Of a stretch of 64,000 nt of DNA, positions 31,796 through 42,452 are shown piece by piece. The DNA lies in the NCBI GenBank assembly GCA_007449985.2, contig VIIQ02000621.1:310001-374000 (forward strand), written 5' to 3'. The number at the start of each line of letters is the position of its first letter. Position 1 is the stretch's first letter. The notes under the pieces are model-generated. The model was not told the origin of the DNA. It worked only from the letters and a program-made list of their open reading frames with translations, and searched no databases. Made by a program: the position numbers and the translations under genes. Origin of the DNA: Desmodesmus armatus (taxonomy: Eukaryota; Chlorophyta; Chlorophyceae; Sphaeropleales; Scenedesmaceae).

Positions 31796-33925
31796 GTGGG
31801 TCTAGGCCCCCACGTAAGTGCCAGCCTTTGGCTTCCTGTCTGTACACCCTGGTGGCTTCTTGCATGCAACCTAGGGTGGGCACACATTGTAGTGTGCTGT
31901 GTCTCCTGTGTTCCTCTCTCTTTTGTGGCGATGGTGGTCCCCCCCTCCCACCCCTTTCCTTGTGATACACCCTTGCCCCAGCGCTTGGGTCGGTGCGCCA
32001 GTCATTGGCGCGCCATCGGGGCCTCCCCCACAGTCGTTTCTTGGTTGCAGCATGGTGTGCCTGTGGAGTGGCGGGGGGGCCGTCCCCCACCCCCCTTCTA
32101 CAAGAAACCCCTGCCGTCTACTCATTCTCAGCGGCAGTGGTGGTTGCACACAGAGGCTCCTCGTTTTGTGAAGCTTGGGGTGTTAACACAGTTGGACGCC
32201 CGGCTTGACCACTGTTCTAATGCCTTTTGCGTGCCTAAAGGGGAGACCTGGCGGTTAGTTGTCAACCTGAAGCACAGCAACAAGTTTAATGTTGCTCACA
32301 AGTGCCGTTTTGAGACGCTGCGTATGTTGCAGCGCTACGACCTTGCCAATGCTTGGGCGGTGAAAGCGGACATGCAGGACGCTTTCTACCAGGTGCCTTT
32401 GCACCCTTCTGCGCGTGACTACTTTTGTTTTGAGTTTGCTAGTTGCTATTACAGGATCAATTGCCTCCCCTTTGGCTGGAACAATTCTCCCTATTATTTC
32501 ACCAAGGTTACGCGCCCCTTTGTTGCCCACCTGCGCGCTCCTTTCCACACCCCGGTTCCCCCTGGCTGCATGTACCCCTCCCCCTCTGGAGGCTTGGCAC
32601 GCACAGGGTGTCGTGTGCTGCCATACTTGGACGATTTTCTTTTCTTGTTCCCTGACCCTGAGAGTGCGGCTGCTGGTGCTCAGTGGATCCTGTCCCTGAT
32701 GTACTGGCTTGGTTTCACACCGCACCCAAAGAAGTCAGTTTGGCAGCCGTGTCAGCAGTTGGAGCACCTAGGGCTCACTGTCGACCTGGCGGCTGGCACC
32801 TTTGCCGTCCCCCCTGCCAAAGTGGCCAGGCTGGCTCGCCTGGCCAAGGGCCTCATTGTTTCAGCCAAGCTGAACAAGCGCTTGGTGCCCAAGCGCGACC
32901 TGGCGTCTTTCTGTGGTTATGCTCAGTCTGTTCGGTTGGCTGTCATGCCTGCCAATTTGTTCTTGCGTGCTCTGTACGATGATTGCAGCAGTGTCAAGGG
33001 TTGGGGCGGCGATGTGCGCCTCTCCCGGCAGTCTTTCAGGGACCTTGAGTGGTGGTGTCAGATCCCTGAGCAGCACCTAGTCTCTCCTATCAGGTTGAGG
33101 CCTGCTGCCATCGACTTGTTTGTAGATGCTTCTGACCTGGGCTGGGGCGCTGTGATTCCCGACCTTGCTGAAAGCCCTGATTCAGTAGCTTCTGGTCGTT
33201 GGTCTGTTGAGGAACAATGTATGCACATCAACCAGAAGGAAATGCGCGCTGTGCGCTATGCCTTGCTGTCCTACGCGCCACTGGTACGAGACAGGGTTGT
33301 GCGATTGTTTGAAGACAATACTGTTACGCAGAGTGTTTTGGGTAGGTTTGCCTCGCGTTCAGCAGCACTTATGGCTGAGTATCGTCTGCTGTGGGCGGTG
33401 CTGAACAGCCTGCATGTGCACCTTCAGGTTGTCCGGGTCTCCTCTGAGTCCAATCTGGCTGACGCCCCGTCCCGCTTTGTGGACCATGGGGATTTCCAGT
33501 TGCACCCGCGCATCTTTTGCGCCCTCAACACCCTGTGGGGCCCTCACACCCTAGACCTGTTTGCTGCTGACAGTAACACACAGCTGCCGCTGTTCTTCAG
33601 CATGCACCGCTGCCCAGGCAGCTCTGGCGCGAATGCATTCCTGCAACCTTGGCATGGGCACAATGCCTACGCCTGCCCGCCCTTCAACAGCAGTGTCTTG
33701 CTGCAGCTAGCTCAGAAGGTGCGGGAGGACCGTGCTACTGTCACTGTGGTGGTTCCTTGTTGGCCTGCTCAGCCGTGGTTTCACGAGTTGATGTTGATGG
33801 CTAAAGACAGCATGTACCTGCCAAATGCCACCTTCATTGCAGGCCCTTCTGGGCAGGCCCACCTGCCCAGCCAGCATTGGCGGATTATGGCTATCAGGAT
33901 TGAGCACGGTGGCTTTGGCTTGTAG
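31796..33925 (+). CDS. Reverse transcriptase-RNase H-methyltransferase-like polyprotein (DIRS class)
   Basis: One frame of 709 codons. The first 120 or so residues after the ATG look non-coding in part, so the true start may be later or the frame may be entered differently. RT occupies about residues 125-400: WRLVVNLKHSN (148), AVKADMQDAFYQVPL (about 187, catalytic Asp in place), YRINCLPFGWNNSPYYFTK, and the polymerase box YLDD at about 276. RNase H begins about residue 436 (AIDLFVDASDLGWGAVI) with INQKEMRAV and the late LADAPSR motif. Residues about 585-690 match the DNA methyltransferase-like region of DIRS elements (TLDLFAADSNTQLPLFFS, YACPPFNSS, VVVPCWPAQPWF). All key RT and RNase H residues visible by eye are kept and no frameshift is seen. 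This order, without protease or DDE integrase, places it in the DIRS/kangaroo group. Confidence 0.88.
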   Translation: MGLGPHVSASLWLPVCTPWWLLACNLGWAHIVVCCVSCVPLSFVAMVVPPSHPFPCDTPLPQRLGRCASHWRAIGASPTVVSWLQHGVPVEWRGGRPPPPFYKKPLPSTHSQRQWWLHTEAPRFVKLGVLTQLDARLDHCSNAFCVPKGETWRLVVNLKHSNKFNVAHKCRFETLRMLQRYDLANAWAVKADMQDAFYQVPLHPSARDYFCFEFASCYYRINCLPFGWNNSPYYFTKVTRPFVAHLRAPFHTPVPPGCMYPSPSGGLARTGCRVLPYLDDFLFLFPDPESAAAGAQWILSLMYWLGFTPHPKKSVWQPCQQLEHLGLTVDLAAGTFAVPPAKVARLARLAKGLIVSAKLNKRLVPKRDLASFCGYAQSVRLAVMPANLFLRALYDDCSSVKGWGGDVRLSRQSFRDLEWWCQIPEQHLVSPIRLRPAAIDLFVDASDLGWGAVIPDLAESPDSVASGRWSVEEQCMHINQKEMRAVRYALLSYAPLVRDRVVRLFEDNTVTQSVLGRFASRSAALMAEYRLLWAVLNSLHVHLQVVRVSSESNLADAPSRFVDHGDFQLHPRIFCALNTLWGPHTLDLFAADSNTQLPLFFSMHRCPGSSGANAFLQPWHGHNAYACPPFNSSVLLQLAQKVREDRATVTVVVPCWPAQPWFHELMLMAKDSMYLPNATFIAGPSGQAHLPSQHWRIMAIRIEHGGFGL

Positions 33926-34000
33926 CAGTGATGCAACCGTTTGCCCCTGCTAGCTGTCTTTTGCTGGAGTGTTGCTGCTAATGCCGCTCAGGCAGCAGCC

Positions 34001-34550
34001 ATGCCACCGCCCCGGGCGCGTGTGCTTGCAACAGCAGCAGTGCCGTCATGTCGCTCTTTTGGGTTGCCGCCCGCTCCTTTGCTGCGGCAAAAACGTGTTT
34101 AGACTAGCTGTCGTCTGCTGAGTGATGCGGCCGTGGCTCAGGCAGCAACTATGGCAGCGCGCCTATGGCTCGCGTTGCGGTGTGCAGACAGCAACCTGAT
34201 ATGTGTTCCTTCTTGGGTTTGCCCGCTCATGTGCAGCGGCCATGCATGTCTCGGCTAGCCGTCGGTTGCTTGAGTGATGCGGCCATTTGGCACAGGCAGC
34301 GGCTATGGCAGCGCGCCTCTGACTCGCGTTGCGGTGTGCTGGCGAAAGCAGCCTTGACATTCTCTCCGGACTTGGGTCTGCGCCCGCTCCTTTGCAGCGG
34401 CCGTTCGTGTTTCGGATAGCCGCCGTTTGCTGTAGTGATGCGGCCATTCGGCTAAGGCAGCAGCTATGGCAGCGCGCCTCTGGCACGCGTTGCGGTTTGC
34501 TGGCGACAACAGCCTGGACATCGTCCTATACGGTCACCCGCGCATGTGCT
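34001..34550 (+). repeat. About 155-bp tandem repeats in the element's 3' region
   Basis: Three clear units and one decayed unit begin near 34001, 34151, 34305 and 34466 (spacings 150, 154 and 161 bp). Each holds AGTGATGCGGCC, ATGGCAGCGCGCC and CGCGTTGCGG. They occupy the place where a recombinase gene would be expected. They give only short open frames on both strands. Confidence 0.7.
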
Positions 34551-35096
34551 AGCCACTTGGTGACGATGTCCCATCCCTTGACACAGTTTTTGCTGTCCCC
34601 GCTGTAGGGGGCGGTATGCTACGGCGGCTCCTTGCAAGCCCCACTAGCTGCCTTGTGTCATGTGGCCTGCCAGTTTTCTTGGTTGGGACATGCTTTGGGG
34701 ACAACACCTCACTTCTGCTTTGGAGTACATGCAATGCAAACAATGGCAGAGCTGCCGGCCGCAGCAGTGCCCTCTCAGTGGCCAAGCTGCCAACTTCAGC
34801 GTCATGTCTGACGCGGTGACCCCTTTTCTGGTGGTTGGTGATTTTACAGTTGCATGCCCACAGTTGTGGCTGTAAGAGGTCTGCCTATGTTTGTATGACG
34901 CTTGCGTGACGCTAAGGTCACACTCTCTCCCTTTCGCTGGGTGGCTGGGGAGTTACTCATGGGCACTCCCGAAGTGCTGCATATGCCGTGTATGCTGTCC
35001 CGGCTGACCTGCATGCATGCATGCTTGTTATGGTGCCTTGGTGCACTTAGTAGCTCACCAGGCCTTCAACACAACTTCAACACATCTTTTTATATT

Positions 35097-35125
35097 ATGG
35101 CAATCCCTATGCAAGGTGAATTAAT
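35097..35125 (+). repeat. Split direct repeat B1
   Basis: This 29-bp repeat runs from ATGGCAATCCCTATGCAAGG to AATTAAT and is shared with 35394-35422. It directly abuts repeat A2. Confidence 0.8.
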
Positions 35126-35280
35126 AGCATGTTAATGTATTACCATGCGTTAATCAGCAAAGCTGATGCACCCAGGGTTCAGGCCCTGCAGAACCATGGG
35201 CTTGCGCACTGCGACGGCATGCTTAGCTCTTGCCGTGCTTCTTGCAAGGCACGTTTTGCTGTTGTTGACACAACAGCGCG
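35125..35280 (+). repeat. Split direct repeat A2
   Basis: This is the second copy of the 156-bp A repeat, apparently identical to 31085-31240. The sequence after it (35281-35393) differs from that after A1. Confidence 0.85.
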
Positions 35281-35381
35281 CCCACCGCACCCTCCCTGGG
35301 CCGGTGTTTGGGGCCTTCCCCTGGTTGCTTTCTCCCTTTTCAACTTGTTGTTTGGTGGCTTTGCCCCCTCTCCGAAAAAAG

Positions 35382-35386
35382 TGTAA
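35382..35386 (+). terminator. Candidate poly(A) signal of the retroelement
   Basis: TGTAA sits 8 bp before repeat B2, in the A2-B2 terminal segment, downstream of the RT ORF. That is where a genomic transcript of such an element would end. Confidence 0.35.
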
Positions 35387-35393
35387 CACACAA

Positions 35394-35422
35394 ATGGCAA
35401 TCCCTATGCAAGGTGAATTAAT
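35394..35422 (+). repeat. Split direct repeat B2 (right end)
   Basis: This is the second copy of the 29-bp B repeat. Homology to B1 stops after AATTAAT, taken as the right end of the element. Confidence 0.75.
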
Positions 35423-37050
35423 GTGGCACAGTGACAGTAGGTAAAGACCAACGTCCAAACCGTATCCATCAACTGCAAGACCCACAACCTCGAAAGGCTC
35501 CACTGGGGTCCCCTTCAATTGCCACAAACCACATAACAAGCAACCAAATGAAAAGGTGATGGCCTCATTGAGGCCTCTAGTTGTGGCTAGGCCCCTGGGC
35601 ATTGTCAAGCTGAAAATGCTTGCAGAAAAAGCTTCTGCAGCAATGCCAACGCTTGCAGAAAAAGCTTCTGCAGCAATGCCAATCCATAAGAAGCTTACAG
35701 CAGATGCCGACCCTGGCTAGATTCCAACATGCAACATCAAACACGTCCTACCAACACTTGACATCCAATGTCAGGTGACATGTGACATGTGTAACTACAA
35801 AAGGACAACCGTAGGGCGCATGTGACCTGCAGAGTGTCACACGAGGGAGCTGCAAGCGTACTACCTTGGCCAACATCTACACATGAGACGGCTGAATCAA
35901 CATACCACCCTAGCATCTGATGTCTGCACAGCACCTACAACAGAAGCTTTACAATTGAAAGAGCAACATGTGTCACACACATCACACCTACAATGCAAGG
36001 CTGACCTGACAAATGCACCTACAGCACGCTGCCTGAGTCAAGCGATGCCACACAAGAACGCATCAAACACAGTGCACGATGTAGCGCCACTGCGTACCTG
36101 CTTTGCCTAACACTAACAAAACACTGCAGACCCTACAACAATCTTTTGCAAAGCGATCAAATCAAGTAGCCTAAGTGGCCAATTGGGGCCAAGTTGGCCT
36201 GTTGCAGCCTGTTTTGCACTGCTCAATGCAGGGGCAAACTAGATGCATGCATGAGCTGCAAGCCAGGCTGGTACAGGACCACCCTCACATGGATAGGACT
36301 AGGGCGCAGCCACATCCTCCTTTCACATGACCTCATTGTCAAAGCACAAGCTCAACACTTTAGGAGAAACCTGTCAACACTCCAGGTGACTGAGGAGTGC
36401 CTATGCACATGTGCAGGGCAGCATGCATCGGCAGCAGCAGCCCTCTCGCTACACCTTGTGACGGTGACCCTCTTGGTATGAACCTCTCTACACATGCTCG
36501 CCATGCACTGCAGGTGTGCTCAACCACCCCTACAAAGAATAAACACGGCAAACATGGGGAGTACCTCCAACAGCTGAAAGTATGCATAACAGAAGGAATG
36601 GCAGCACAGAGGCAGCATGATGCAGCAGCAGTTCCATCTCCCAATCCAACCTCCTGAACTGCTGACTGAGTGCTGCAGATGACCTGCACTAGCATCGCAC
36701 AATACACAAAGATGAAACAATGTGACCCTGCAGCTGGGCAGTCCAGTGCAATGTTGCCACTCAGCTGTGGCCGTTACTAGTTGTGTCACCACACACCAGC
36801 ACACCTTTTTCCGTGATCGCACAGCAGAAACACACAGTCACACCCCTAATGCCATAGGATCTCTCCCATTGGCCTGGCGCCCCTCAAGGACGGCTCTGCA
36901 CATGCAATTCCAAGCCTGAGGGCCAAGACAATAGCACTTGTGGCCCCACCGCACTCGCCAGGCACAATATCTAGGGCCGTGTAAGCCCACCGGCTGGAGC
37001 TTTGTCACATATGCATGCAACGGTGCGCCCCCAGGGAGAATCTCTTTCCT
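35423..37050. other. Intergenic region, no gene seen
   Basis: No coding structure is recognised between the retroelement and the 3' end of the lactone oxidase gene. It contains a 33-bp exact tandem duplication at 35618-35683. Confidence 0.4.
35618..35683. repeat. 33-bp tandem duplication
   Basis: 35618-35650 and 35651-35683 differ only at the final base. Each unit contains GCAGAA-AAAGC-TTCTGC, a small hairpin around a HindIII-like AAGCTT. Confidence 0.85.
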
Positions 37051-40000
37051 CTATCCAAACACCTGGCGCATAATGCTGCCGGGCTGATCCTTGTCATCGG
37101 TTGGCTTGCACACTTTGTAGTCAGGGAACACGCGAGAGGGTACACACTTCTCACCAGGCCGGCAGTGGGAGTTGGCACTGCAGTAGCACTTTGATTGGGG
37201 CCTGCAGCATCACACACAAGGCAGCTCAACACCAATTATATACAAGGTGCACTCAAATGAAAATCATGTCCAGGCTGGACAAGATAGTCCACCTCGTGAG
37301 CCCCCTGCAGCGAACACAGGTCAGTAGAAGCGCACCCCAAGCCAAAAACTGCATTGATGCAACATTCTTGTGCAGGTGACATAGCAATCATGCTGCAGCT
37401 GGGGATGTTGCCGTCAACACACATCTGTGCTGTATGAAGAGCTGCAGCCTGTTAGAGATACTGAAACAATATGCACACACCGTATTGCAAAGCTGTGCAC
37501 TGCATGCGGTCTGTTCACACAAGGCCAAGCAGTCTTACGCACGTGCACTGAGGGAAGGGCTCGAAGCTGTCCTGGGCCACCATGCGGTCAAACAGCCGTG
37601 TCCTGAACATGCCCGCTGGGTCATGTTGCTTGGCCAGGCCTAGCAGGGTGTCAAACTTGGGGTAGCGTGGGACGATGGGGCACCGGGGGTGCAAGAAGGT
37701 GCGGTCGGAGTTTTTGCCCCAGTGAGGCCTGCCCTTGAACCTGTGAGCAATTGCGGCAGCACAAAAATGTCTTGGCTGAAGGGGCTACCTATGACAGCCA
37801 GCTGGTTCCGGCAAGTGGTCAATGCCTGGGCTGATAATAGTATCCATCTCCGGAGGCAACAACTCTTTTTGAATGCACTGCTGGCTGGCAGCCTGGTGAA
37901 AGTCATCCAAGAAGAGAAGCCAGATGCTGTACTGTCACCCCCCAGCCTGCCCTATCATGTCACGTCATGGCATCTCATGTAATGTAATGTCAGCAGGCTG
38001 CTTACTTGCACAGGGTGACCTCCTCGATCAGATCGGCCACAAACTGGTGTCGCATAGGGTAGTCTGGGGCGATGCGTGATCGCACCCAGGTTGTCTGAAG
38101 GTACACAGGGCGCTTCAAGCCAGCAGTGGTGGCAGTCACACCGTCATAGGGGGCACCAAACCGGATCCAAATGAAGCCAGGCCCCATGCAGCGGTACCTG
38201 GAGCAGGGAATGCAAGCAAGTCCGCCGGGGGAGGGGCAGACCCGGGGGCACAGTTTCAGTGCGACGGTTGTGTAGATGCTGTCATGCCACAATCCTGACA
38301 CTCAACATCATGCATGGCACGGCAGTGGAAAGACTCAGCGGAGTCCACAAACCTGCAAGTTGGCAACCCCTGCGGCTCCTGAGTGGAAAAGAATCCACCA
38401 GCACCAATATGATATCATCGATGGCTCTATACAAGTTCTGCACCACCAGGCGGAAAATACCCCCTTTGCTGAAGCTACTGTTCAACACCTGCTCCATGTA
38501 TTGCTCGTAGAATTTTTTGCTGAGACACATTGTTGCAGCTGCTGTCACAGGGATGTCTGTTCGTGGTGCCTACCTTTTGGTACCGCCCTCATAAAGGTCT
38601 TGCTCATAGATTGCCTTGACAGCTGCTATCCACTCAGCAAGCTGGTCAAACTCGACAGTAAACTCTGCAGCACGCATGGGGAGTGTGATCATGTGAGCCA
38701 AGTACGCAAGATGCCATCCAGGCATCATGTGCCAGGTGCATGGCATGCTCTTTCGCAAAGTGTGCATCATGCGCATTGGCCTATATGCTGCTCATCACAT
38801 GCCACAAGTGCGGCGGACCAGCCCTGCTCACACATGCTGTGTTGTGTGCTCTGCAGAGAAAGCTAGTTGCCTCGGGCAGCCAGGCTGGACTGGAACAGTA
38901 AGTTGAAGTTCATGCACCCAACCTGTCAGCTTGACCTCAACAAGGCATTAGGCCAGCCCCACTTGTCTCACATGAATGGAGGTCACCTGGAGGTTGAACC
39001 CCTGCCGCGACGAAACCTGACTATCAAGGCATTGCGCCCAGTGCAGGTACTCACCCACATCCATGTACGTTCCTCGTATCTGGTTGGCGGTGTTCCACAC
39101 ACAGTGGTCGCCACACTCTCCAGCCAGCAGCTGGTTGGTGGGGGCTGTCACGTTTTCAAGCCGCTTGGCAGATGCGCCAGCACCCACAGATGCCCAAGCT
39201 GTTGCCAACATCTTTTGCTTCTGTTGCAGGAAGCGAAGCAGCACCGGCACAACTGAGGGGATTTACAATGTGTACTGTACCATTCAGATGCATGGCAGCA
39301 AATGCAGCATGCCATAGCCTATGCCCGGGGCACCCAGTGTGTTAATTGTGATGGGTTTCAGCCTAGGCTGCCTATGGTGCCGCAATTGCAGACACAGCCA
39401 GGCCCAAGGCTGGCTCTGGCTCCCTTGCAAACTAGCTGGATCCACATGTCGCTGCATCCTTATAAGATCTGTTTCCTGGCTGTTTCAACACATGATGTGG
39501 CTGTTGCAACTGGCCACTATAAGTTGCCAACACTCATAAGAAGCGTCATCATTGTTATTTCAAATGCAAGGAAATATTTCCTTACGACGGCCTGCTACGT
39601 ATGTTTATGAGCATGTTTTGAACAAAATGCAAGGTACAATTCCACCTTTGTGCCGCCCAGCAAGAGCAACAAGCGCATTCGCGGCTCACCACTCCCGGAC
39701 AGAATAAGGCGTAGAAACTGGAATCATCGCCGGGAGCAGTGTTGAACAGCTGGAAAGGCCTGTCATGACTACGCTCTGCCAGGGTGCTGGGACTCAGGGA
39801 CACCTCAATGGCAGGATTTGTGTCCACGGCAGCGTTGGAAGCTGCTGCGCGGAGGCGGAAGGCCTTGTAGCTGCCGGCATCTGGTCGCCAAAGGATCATC
39901 ATGTGTGGAGAATCCTGCACAAACATTCACAATGAAAGTATGACAAGCGTAGACAAGTGTGGCAGATTTTACAGCCTGCTTGAAGCAGTTGTACCACAAT

Positions 40001-41819
40001 GCAGCATGCATACTATGCGCTCTTTGCCTACAGCTGGCTGTGTTCAGCATGCCGCTTGAAGCGCCCAGTCATTAATCTGCGCACTAATATATCTTGCGCA
40101 CTAATATACTTTACTGTTGGGCTGATGCAGCGTGTGGCTGCCGCCTTTGATCAAGCCACTCAGTGGGTGGCAGAATCAATGCAACTTGGTGTGACCCACC
40201 AACATCACCAACAGCCGGCTGAGTGTAGAGCATACTATGCATAGGTGACATCTTGAGCACCTTTTGAAGAGATGCGGGTACGCATGCGCTCAAATCTCAA
40301 ATTGACACTGTACTGCACGTACCTTCAGCAAGTCAGCGATGTCGGCCGCCAAGTTGGTGTCGTTCTGCTGTGTCAATGTGGTCAGCTCTGCATTGCTCCT
40401 GGGTGTCATCTGAATGAGCAACTCCGTCATGACACCAAAAAAACCCAGGCCACCATTGAATGCTGTGAAGTCAGGGTCTCCTTTCTTGGACACGTGGACA
40501 TTCCCTGTGCCATCAACCCAGGTCACTTCGAGGACTGTGTCAGCAAGGGCACTGGGGGCCCTGTCGCCTGCATTGGTCAACAGCGTGATGACACCAGCAG
40601 CGGAGTTTCAGATTGATCCATCTTCAACAGCAATGCTGGCTTGCGGCGAGCAAAAACATCCGACGCCTGGCTTTGGAAAGCAGTACACCTGAACAAACCC
40701 TGGTACCAGCATTTTATCAAAGTATACAAACAGTTTTTTGGTGTCTTTAGCACATACTCTGGCGCGGGTCAGTCCTACAGGATGCGCGCAAGTGGAGTCC
40801 TCAGCTGGGACCTTTCTGAACCTATCATGACCACAACGTGTGCATCAGCAATATGCGGCATGGGCAATGACTCAAATGTGACATGCAGATCAGACCACAC
40901 TCCTGTGCCATGTGCAGAAGTAGCCAGCACCCCGCCCAATGTCAACCCAGCATATGCTGGAACAGTGACGAGCTGCGCAGCAAGCAACACAGTGCAGTGA
41001 AGCACATCCAATTCTGTTTGGTCGCTCAGCACGCTGCGCTGCATGCGCATGGCAACGATGGCTGCGCGGGCGGGTTTTTTTGCTGGCTGGCCATGGAACT
41101 GCCAGTGGATGGTGTCTGACACTCGCTCATGCTCATGCATGCTGTGCATTTACATGAGCTGCTTGTAGGCAGTAATCAATCAGCCAGCCAAGGCCCCCAT
41201 CGATTTTACCAACATGACCTGTGGCTATGCAGCTGAACAACATGCCTGCCATTCACTGATGTCACGGATGGGACAGTGCGCCGCCCACCTGTAAGCTCAA
41301 GCCATTCTTTGTGGCCTCCTGGAGAAGCTCATAGATGGTCATGCCAGCCCCCACCCGCATGGTGTACTTTGCTGCGTCAACAGCCAAGACTCTGTTCAGC
41401 TTGTTCTGCAACAGGCCAACCTCAATAGTTGGCGCGCTGCCTGACATTTTGGGCTGTGAGGTGTCGAGAGGGGCCGCAGAGCCGATGGGGCAGACGAAGC
41501 TTGCCGTGCTGTGGAAGTGGGGGCGTGACACGCGCAGCGTCACCGGCGTGCCAGTCTGTGCTGTCCTGTACAGCTTAGTGACAACACCTGCAACCTCCTG
41601 GGTGGTGGCAGGTGTCTCTTGGAGGCCAGGTGAGCATGAAATGAACTGGTAGGCAGCTGTGTAACTAGCTGTAAGGTTGGCTGTCAGGTGTCGACCACCA
41701 CCAGTGTGAGCTGCTGCATCATGCCAGATGGCTGTCACAAGCCCAAGGGCTGACAGCAGCAGGACTGCTGCAGCACCAGAGCGGTCCATCTCTACAGAGA
41801 TATCCGGATTATGAGACAA
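37051..41819 (-). CDS. Sugar-1,4-lactone oxidase (plant GULLO-type), secreted, 9 exons
   Basis: Exons 41819-41289, 40972-40822, 40567-40323, 39914-39690, 39220-39055, 38664-38574, 38197-38006, 37740-37543 and 37201-37051 join in phase to 649 residues (639 from the second ATG, MDRSGAAAV, which better fits the signal peptide AAVLLLSALGLVTA). An FAD-binding PCMH domain is shown by VTLRVSRPHFHSTASFVCP, YTMRVGAGMTIYELLQEA, GLTLGGVLATSAHGTGVW and FTAFNGGLGFFGVMTELLIQ. The ALO-type C-terminal domain has YMDVGEFTVEFDQLAEW, GPGFIWIRFGAPYDG and the conserved KGRPHWGKNSDRTF with YPKFDTLLGL. A final Cys-rich tail (KCYCSANSHCRPGEKCVPSR) matches the tail of plant L-gulono-1,4-lactone oxidases. Family members oxidise aldono-lactones toward ascorbate with FAD and oxygen or another acceptor; plant-lineage ascorbate is made mainly by a different mitochondrial enzyme, so the substrate here is open. 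I do not see a clear flavin-attaching His. Confidence 0.87.
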
Positions 41820-42236
41820 TCTGAGACGGGGCTAGTGTGGTTTGAAGAGCGCTGGCAAGATCACACCTGCCCCTTGCCACGGCAAACCAGAACTAGGATC
41901 ACAGTAAGATTCTAGGTCAAGAGTCAGCAGGGGGCCAGAACCGTGGCGATAGTGCTGTCCGGCGGCTTGCGAAACAACGCATGCACTGACCTGCCGACGC
42001 AGAACAACCTAGAACCCTAGTTTTTGGTCTTAACCTGCTGTCGGAAAGGGGCTCGAAATTTCAACCGCCTGCTCGAGGCCCGAGTCGCGGGTTACACGTC
42101 GCGTCCCACGAGCATCCCTGCTTGATATAAGAGGGCTGATAAGGGAGACAAAACCTTTTAAAGTTGAAGTTCGTCGGCAAAGCCCAGCAAATGATTCCAT
42201 CTGCAGCTGCCAAAAGCCCAGATCAGGTCTTACTGC
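41820..42236. other. Promoter region of the lactone oxidase gene
   Basis: This short spacer holds the promoter of the leftward oxidase gene and the 3' flank of the next leftward gene. AGAACCCTAGTTTTT near 42011 is the only stretch that stands out; no TATA box is certain. Confidence 0.3.
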
Positions 42237-42241
42237 TTACA
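42237..42241 (-). terminator. Poly(A) signal of the minus-strand gene at 42453-43720
   Basis: TTACA on the plus strand is TGTAA on the gene strand, about 212 nt after the proposed stop at 42453. Confidence 0.4.
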
Positions 42242-42452
42242 GGGCGCTGAAACGCAACCATCAGAGTTTCGAGTCTCCTTCCTTGTGTGGGAATGTGTGC
42301 CCCATACTGTGTGTTGGAGCAGATTAGCCTAATCGCGGCAAGTGCTTGACAGTGCTGGCCTGGAAGAGCAACCACCGGCAACCATGCGACCTGCTGCCCT
42401 AAGAATACTCCCCTTTTCAGTTTCACCTGTGTTGTGGCTGATTATGGAGCCC

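Larger units (their letters stand above)
31085..35422 (+). mobile_element. Kangaroo/DIRS-like retroelement with split direct repeats
   Basis: The element has the arrangement A1 - internal - B1 A2 - B2. A is 156 bp (31085-31240 and 35125-35280) and B is 29 bp (35097-35125 and 35394-35422); B1 abuts A2. Split direct repeats of this order are the mark of tyrosine-recombinase retroelements such as PAT and Volvox kangaroo, which do not make target-site duplications; none is seen here. The internal part carries a 709-codon RT/RNase H/methyltransferase-like ORF (31796-33925) and a small ORF upstream. No tyrosine recombinase frame is recognisable between 33926 and 35096, so the copy may be non-autonomous or degraded. 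The A copies look identical, which argues for recent insertion. Host effect: it sits between genes and breaks none that I can see. Confidence 0.75.

Noticed and set aside
32255..32725. Minus-strand 156-codon frame inside the RT ORF
   Set aside because: It is a shadow of the RT coding sequence, which has clear catalytic motifs on the plus strand.
38664..39055. A possible extra exon of the lactone oxidase near 38860-38910
   Set aside because: Direct joining of 39055 to 38664 is in phase and gives a sensible protein, so no extra exon is needed.
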